Positions 61,506 to 64,000 of a DNA stretch of 64,000 nucleotides are shown here, piece after piece. The notes beneath the pieces are model-generated. The model worked only from the letters and a program-made list of their open reading frames with translations. It was not told where the DNA came from and did no database searches. Position numbers and translations under genes: made by a program. Source of the stretch: Candidatus Gastranaerophilales bacterium (lineage in GTDB: Bacteria > Cyanobacteriota > Vampirovibrionia > Gastranaerophilales > CAJFVJ01); contig CALUSR010000002.1 of NCBI GenBank assembly GCA_944323485.1, positions 318,048-382,047 on the forward strand, given 5' to 3'. Each line of letters starts with the position of its first letter. The first letter of the stretch is position 1.

Positions 61506-62434
61506 TATCATACGACACAAAAATCGGCGTGCTATACGGCGGTATGTCAAGCGAAAGAGATGTATCTTTAAGATCAGGAAAAAACTGCTACGAAGCACTT
61601 TTACGCCTTGGTTACAAAAATGTTGAACTCATAGATGTCGATAAAAATATCGCCTCAAAACTTATCGAAAAAAATATAGAACTAGCTTACATCGCCCTGC
61701 ATGGGAAATACGGAGAAGACGGCTGCATTCAAGGTTTGCTTGAAATATTAGGCATACCTTACACAGGCTGCGGGGTAGAGGCAAGTGCCGTTTGCATGAA
61801 CAAAGAAACCACAAAAAAGGTTCTCAAAGACTCCGGTATCCCGCTGATAAAATCAGTAACGGTCAAAAAAGAAGATGATATCTTCGAGAAAATAAAAGGT
61901 CTTTCTTACCCGTTTATGGTAAAACCTCTTTGGGAAGGCTCAAGCATCGGAATGAGCAAAGCATCTGACGCAGAAGAACTGAAGAATTCAGTTGAAGAAG
62001 CCTTCAAATATTCACCTGAAGTAATGATAGAAGAATATCTAATCGGTAAATCAACGACTGTTGGTGTTCTTGACCTGCGAGATAAGACAATAGCAACCTC
62101 AATCCTTGAATTCAGAACAAAGACAGAATGGTATGATTTCGAAGCGAAATATACAAAAGGGCTTACAGAGTTTGTTCTGCCGGCAGAACTGGACAAAGAT
62201 ATGACAGATAAAATAAAATCACTCGCAATCAAAGCACACAAAACAGTCGGTGCTACAGGCATGAGCAGGGTAGATTTTCTCGTAACACAAGATACGCCTT
62301 ATGTCCTTGAAATTAATACAATTCCAGGAATGACTGACTTGAGCGATCTGCCTGCACAGAGCAAAGATATCGGAATATCATATGATGAGTTGGTAAATAT
62401 TATTCTTCAAAGTGCTACAATGCCTAAGAAGTAG
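61481..62434 (+). CDS. ddl: D-alanine-D-alanine ligase
   Basis: This 317-residue ATP-grasp ligase has the N-terminal GVLYGGMSSERDVSLRSG, LHGKYGEDGCIQGLLE (substrate and ATP), the Lys in MVKPLWEGSSIG, and the late RVDFLVTQDTPYVLEINTIP with the Mg-binding Glu/Asn. It makes the D-Ala-D-Ala dipeptide for peptidoglycan. The sequence LHGKYGEDG uses Lys-Tyr where many D-Ala ligases have H-G-x-x-G-E-D-G; the Tyr keeps the D-Ala-D-Ala rather than D-Ala-D-Lac class. The 25-nt overlap with murB implies coupling. Confidence 0.93.
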   Translation: MDTDKKPLISYDTKIGVLYGGMSSERDVSLRSGKNCYEALLRLGYKNVELIDVDKNIASKLIEKNIELAYIALHGKYGEDGCIQGLLEILGIPYTGCGVEASAVCMNKETTKKVLKDSGIPLIKSVTVKKEDDIFEKIKGLSYPFMVKPLWEGSSIGMSKASDAEELKNSVEEAFKYSPEVMIEEYLIGKSTTVGVLDLRDKTIATSILEFRTKTEWYDFEAKYTKGLTEFVLPAELDKDMTDKIKSLAIKAHKTVGATGMSRVDFLVTQDTPYVLEINTIPGMTDLSDLPAQSKDIGISYDELVNIILQSATMPKK

Positions 62435-62463
62435 TTTATCAATCCGACGCAAAAGGAAATGGA

Positions 62464-63321
62464 ATGACAGACGAAGACATAACCCAAAAACAAATTCTAT
62501 CAGACTCAATAAGACGTCGTTATGCCTATTTGAAAAGACGACGCAAAGTCCGTGCAATGAGAATTTTCTGGGGAAGAGTCAGAATGCTCATCAGACTCGC
62601 ATGCATTTACTTTTTGTGTGTCGGAATATGGAAATTCATGCATCTGCCTCAATGGTATCTTCCCCCAAAAGCTTTTGAAACATACAATTCAAGCAGAGTA
62701 GAGTTTGAAGGCAACAAAATTGCTACGAACCAGCAAATTCTTAATATGATGAAACGGGTAAAATATCCTAATAAAGCAATTTACCTAATAGATGTCGAAC
62801 CTTTTAAAAAAGAAATAATGAAACTTGAACCTATTAAAATGGTTTATGTCAAAAGATTTGCATTTCCTGCCCGTATAAAAGTTATAGTCGAAGAACATGA
62901 ACCGATTTTTTCGGTTGCCCCAAAACCGGATGTCCCTCCTCTTGCAGTGTTTACAATGGATGGAACAATCATACCGAACAAATATCTTCCATTTGAAGGA
63001 ATGGACAAAACTTACCGTGTTCTGACATATGATGACTACGAAAAATGGTCGAAAAAGAATATAAAATACCTTATCTATCTTGCAAAAATGGCAGAAGCTT
63101 ATTCAGGAGAAAAAATACAGTATATCGATATGAAAAATCCTGATGATGTCTATATTCAGCTGCAAACAGTATCAGTAAGAATAGGAGAACTTGATAAAGG
63201 AGCTTTCGAAAGACTTGCAAAAATCGAAGCAGTCCTCCCTCAGATGAAAACTCTAAAAGAAGATGTAAAATACATTGACCTGAGATGGGAAGACTCAGCA
63301 TTCATCAAACTCAAAAAATAA
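62464..63321 (+). CDS. ftsQ: cell division protein FtsQ-like
   Basis: The 285-residue protein has a basic cytoplasmic head (SIRRRYAYLKRRRKVRAMR), one membrane helix (LIRLACIYFLCVGIWKF, about 42-58) and a POTRA-type domain (SRVEFEGNKIATNQQILNMM, then LEPIKMVYVKRFAFPARIKV, then EHEPIFSV), with a FtsQ/DivIB region after it. The last match (L/R-x-W-P-x-x-I/L-x-V-x-V/I-x-E-x-x-P) is a FtsQ signature. It bridges division proteins at the septum. Position after ddl is classic (ddl-ftsQ). ftsA/ftsZ do not follow here; a convergent fumarase gene does. Confidence 0.85.
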   Translation: MTDEDITQKQILSDSIRRRYAYLKRRRKVRAMRIFWGRVRMLIRLACIYFLCVGIWKFMHLPQWYLPPKAFETYNSSRVEFEGNKIATNQQILNMMKRVKYPNKAIYLIDVEPFKKEIMKLEPIKMVYVKRFAFPARIKVIVEEHEPIFSVAPKPDVPPLAVFTMDGTIIPNKYLPFEGMDKTYRVLTYDDYEKWSKKNIKYLIYLAKMAEAYSGEKIQYIDMKNPDDVYIQLQTVSVRIGELDKGAFERLAKIEAVLPQMKTLKEDVKYIDLRWEDSAFIKLKK

Positions 63322-63323
63322 AA

Positions 63324-64000
63324 CTAAGAAACAACAACCGGAAATTTTTCAATCTCAAGACGATAGATTGCCTCAGGACCTAAATCCCCATAAGCGACAA
63401 GTTCGGATTTTTTTATGCACTGCTGCAAAAGACAAGCAACACCGCCTGTTGTCGTAAAATATACAAGAGAGGAATCAACTCCTCGCGCCCCTTTGCCTAT
63501 AGTTGCAAGAACCTCTTGTTTCTCGCACATATCAAGATATTTATCCATTCTGGCTGATGTAGTAGGACCTACAGGACCGATAACTTCACCTGGAGCACTC
63601 GGGCAGGGGCCTGCATAAAAAATAATCTTATTTTTTAAATCAAACGGAAGTGTTTCACCTCTGTTTATCGCATCAAACATACGTTTATGAGCCATATCAC
63701 GTGCGGTATAAATTTCCCCTGACAACAAAACATGCGTTCCCTTTGAGAGTTTTTTTATTTCATCACACTGCGAAGTGTTTAACTCAATAATATTATCTGA
63801 AGGGATTTCAATATTCTCCAAAATTTCATAGTCAAAATCATTACAGAACCGGACTTCTCCGTCTTGGAATATTTCAACATCGCCATGCCTGCAGCAATGA
63901 CAGCACAGGTTCACACTGACTGCCATAGAAGCAATGTGAGTCGGATAGTCTAAAACTCTCACACCAAGAATATCAAAATCTTTCAAAGCTTTTTCTATCT
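63324..64000 (-). CDS. class I (Fe-S) fumarate hydratase, single chain, 5' end outside window
   Basis: The frame is open past 64000, so the N-terminal catalytic part is missing; the in-window TTG at 63986 is not the true start. The visible part is the end of the alpha region (YPTHIASMAVSVNLCCHCCRH, split at 20) joined to the complete beta region: GTHVLLSGEIYTARDMAHKRM, then IIFYAGPCPSAPGEVIGPVG, then TTSARMDKYLDMC, then GKGARGVDS. These are the signatures of oxygen-sensitive 4Fe-4S fumarases/tartrate dehydratases. In many archaea and bacteria alpha and beta are separate; here they are one chain, as in E. coli FumA. It hydrates fumarate to malate. Convergent with ftsQ. Confidence 0.88.
   Translation of the reverse strand, partial: IEKALKDFDILGVRVLDYPTHIASMAVSVNLCCHCCRHGDVEIFQDGEVRFCNDFDYEILENIEIPSDNIIELNTSQCDEIKKLSKGTHVLLSGEIYTARDMAHKRMFDAINRGETLPFDLKNKIIFYAGPCPSAPGEVIGPVGPTTSARMDKYLDMCEKQEVLATIGKGARGVDSSLVYFTTTGGVACLLQQCIKKSELVAYGDLGPEAIYRLEIEKFPVVVS

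Noticed and set aside
1-64000. CRISPR array, prophage or insertion sequence with transposase
   Set aside because: No regularly spaced direct repeats, no transposase, integrase or phage structural gene was seen on either strand; the only mobile-like item is the non-coding element at 51397-51540.

Overview
The window is AT-rich, densely packed DNA that uses the standard bacterial code. It encodes a Gram-negative envelope: lpxD-lpxC-fabZ-lpxA, heptose-pathway genes, and murC-murB-ddl-ftsQ. It also carries two ClpP paralogues beside clpX, a HydE-type [FeFe]-hydrogenase maturase, several Fe-alcohol dehydrogenases, a single-chain class I fumarase, and many small-residue-rich membrane proteins of no recognised family. 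There are no photosynthesis genes. This mix best fits a fermentative, non-photosynthetic relative of Cyanobacteria (Vampirovibrionia/Melainabacteria, probably Gastranaerophilales of animal gut). The assignment is an inference from gene content; no 16S rRNA or ribosomal protein gene is present to fix it.

Layout. 1-4.6 kb: a YqhD-like aldehyde reductase (5' end outside the window), an acyl-ACP thioesterase, two GNAT acetyltransferases and a membrane-anchored Hsp20-like protein. 4.6-7.5 kb: a minus-strand operon of three unrecognised proteins behind a candidate cobalamin-type riboswitch. 7.8-13.4 kb: a small lipoprotein, a frameshifted GT9 heptosyltransferase, a secreted alpha/beta hydrolase, a glyoxalase, a second Fe-ADH, a GNAT and tRNA-Leu(CAG). 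13.5-23.9 kb: hydE, tig-clpP-clpX, a second clpP, mtaB, two unknown membrane proteins and a CcdA/thioredoxin pair. 24-32.5 kb: mfd, a parvulin lipoprotein, rfaE2 and the lipid A operon. 32.5-36.6 kb: a small membrane protein and a giant cysteine-rich protein with a type IV pilin leader.

36.7-44.5 kb: cysK-cysE, a peroxiredoxin, pgi, a secreted protein, and TPR-ndk-tgt. 44.7-53 kb: a tandem pair of small paralogues, one with an in-frame TAA; a secreted protein; ilvD; two unknown membrane proteins; a 5'-nucleotidase-like enzyme with a Tyr/Gln/Pro-rich N-terminus; and a MITE-like 144-bp inverted-repeat element. 53-59 kb: a tandem-module cysteine-cluster protein, two tandem secreted paralogues and a two-gene membrane operon. 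59-64 kb: murC-murB-ddl-ftsQ, then a convergent fumarase running off the end.

Working picture: core housekeeping modules (proteolysis, transcription-coupled repair, lipid A, peptidoglycan, cysteine synthesis) alternate with lineage-specific envelope proteins. The most notable items are the giant Cys-repeat pilin-like protein, the in-frame stop at a position where its paralogue has Gln, the candidate riboswitch ahead of an unknown operon, the MITE-like element, and a recurring short N-terminal F-x-G motif on unrelated membrane proteins. Strong intrinsic terminators, many of them usable in both directions, close most transcription units.
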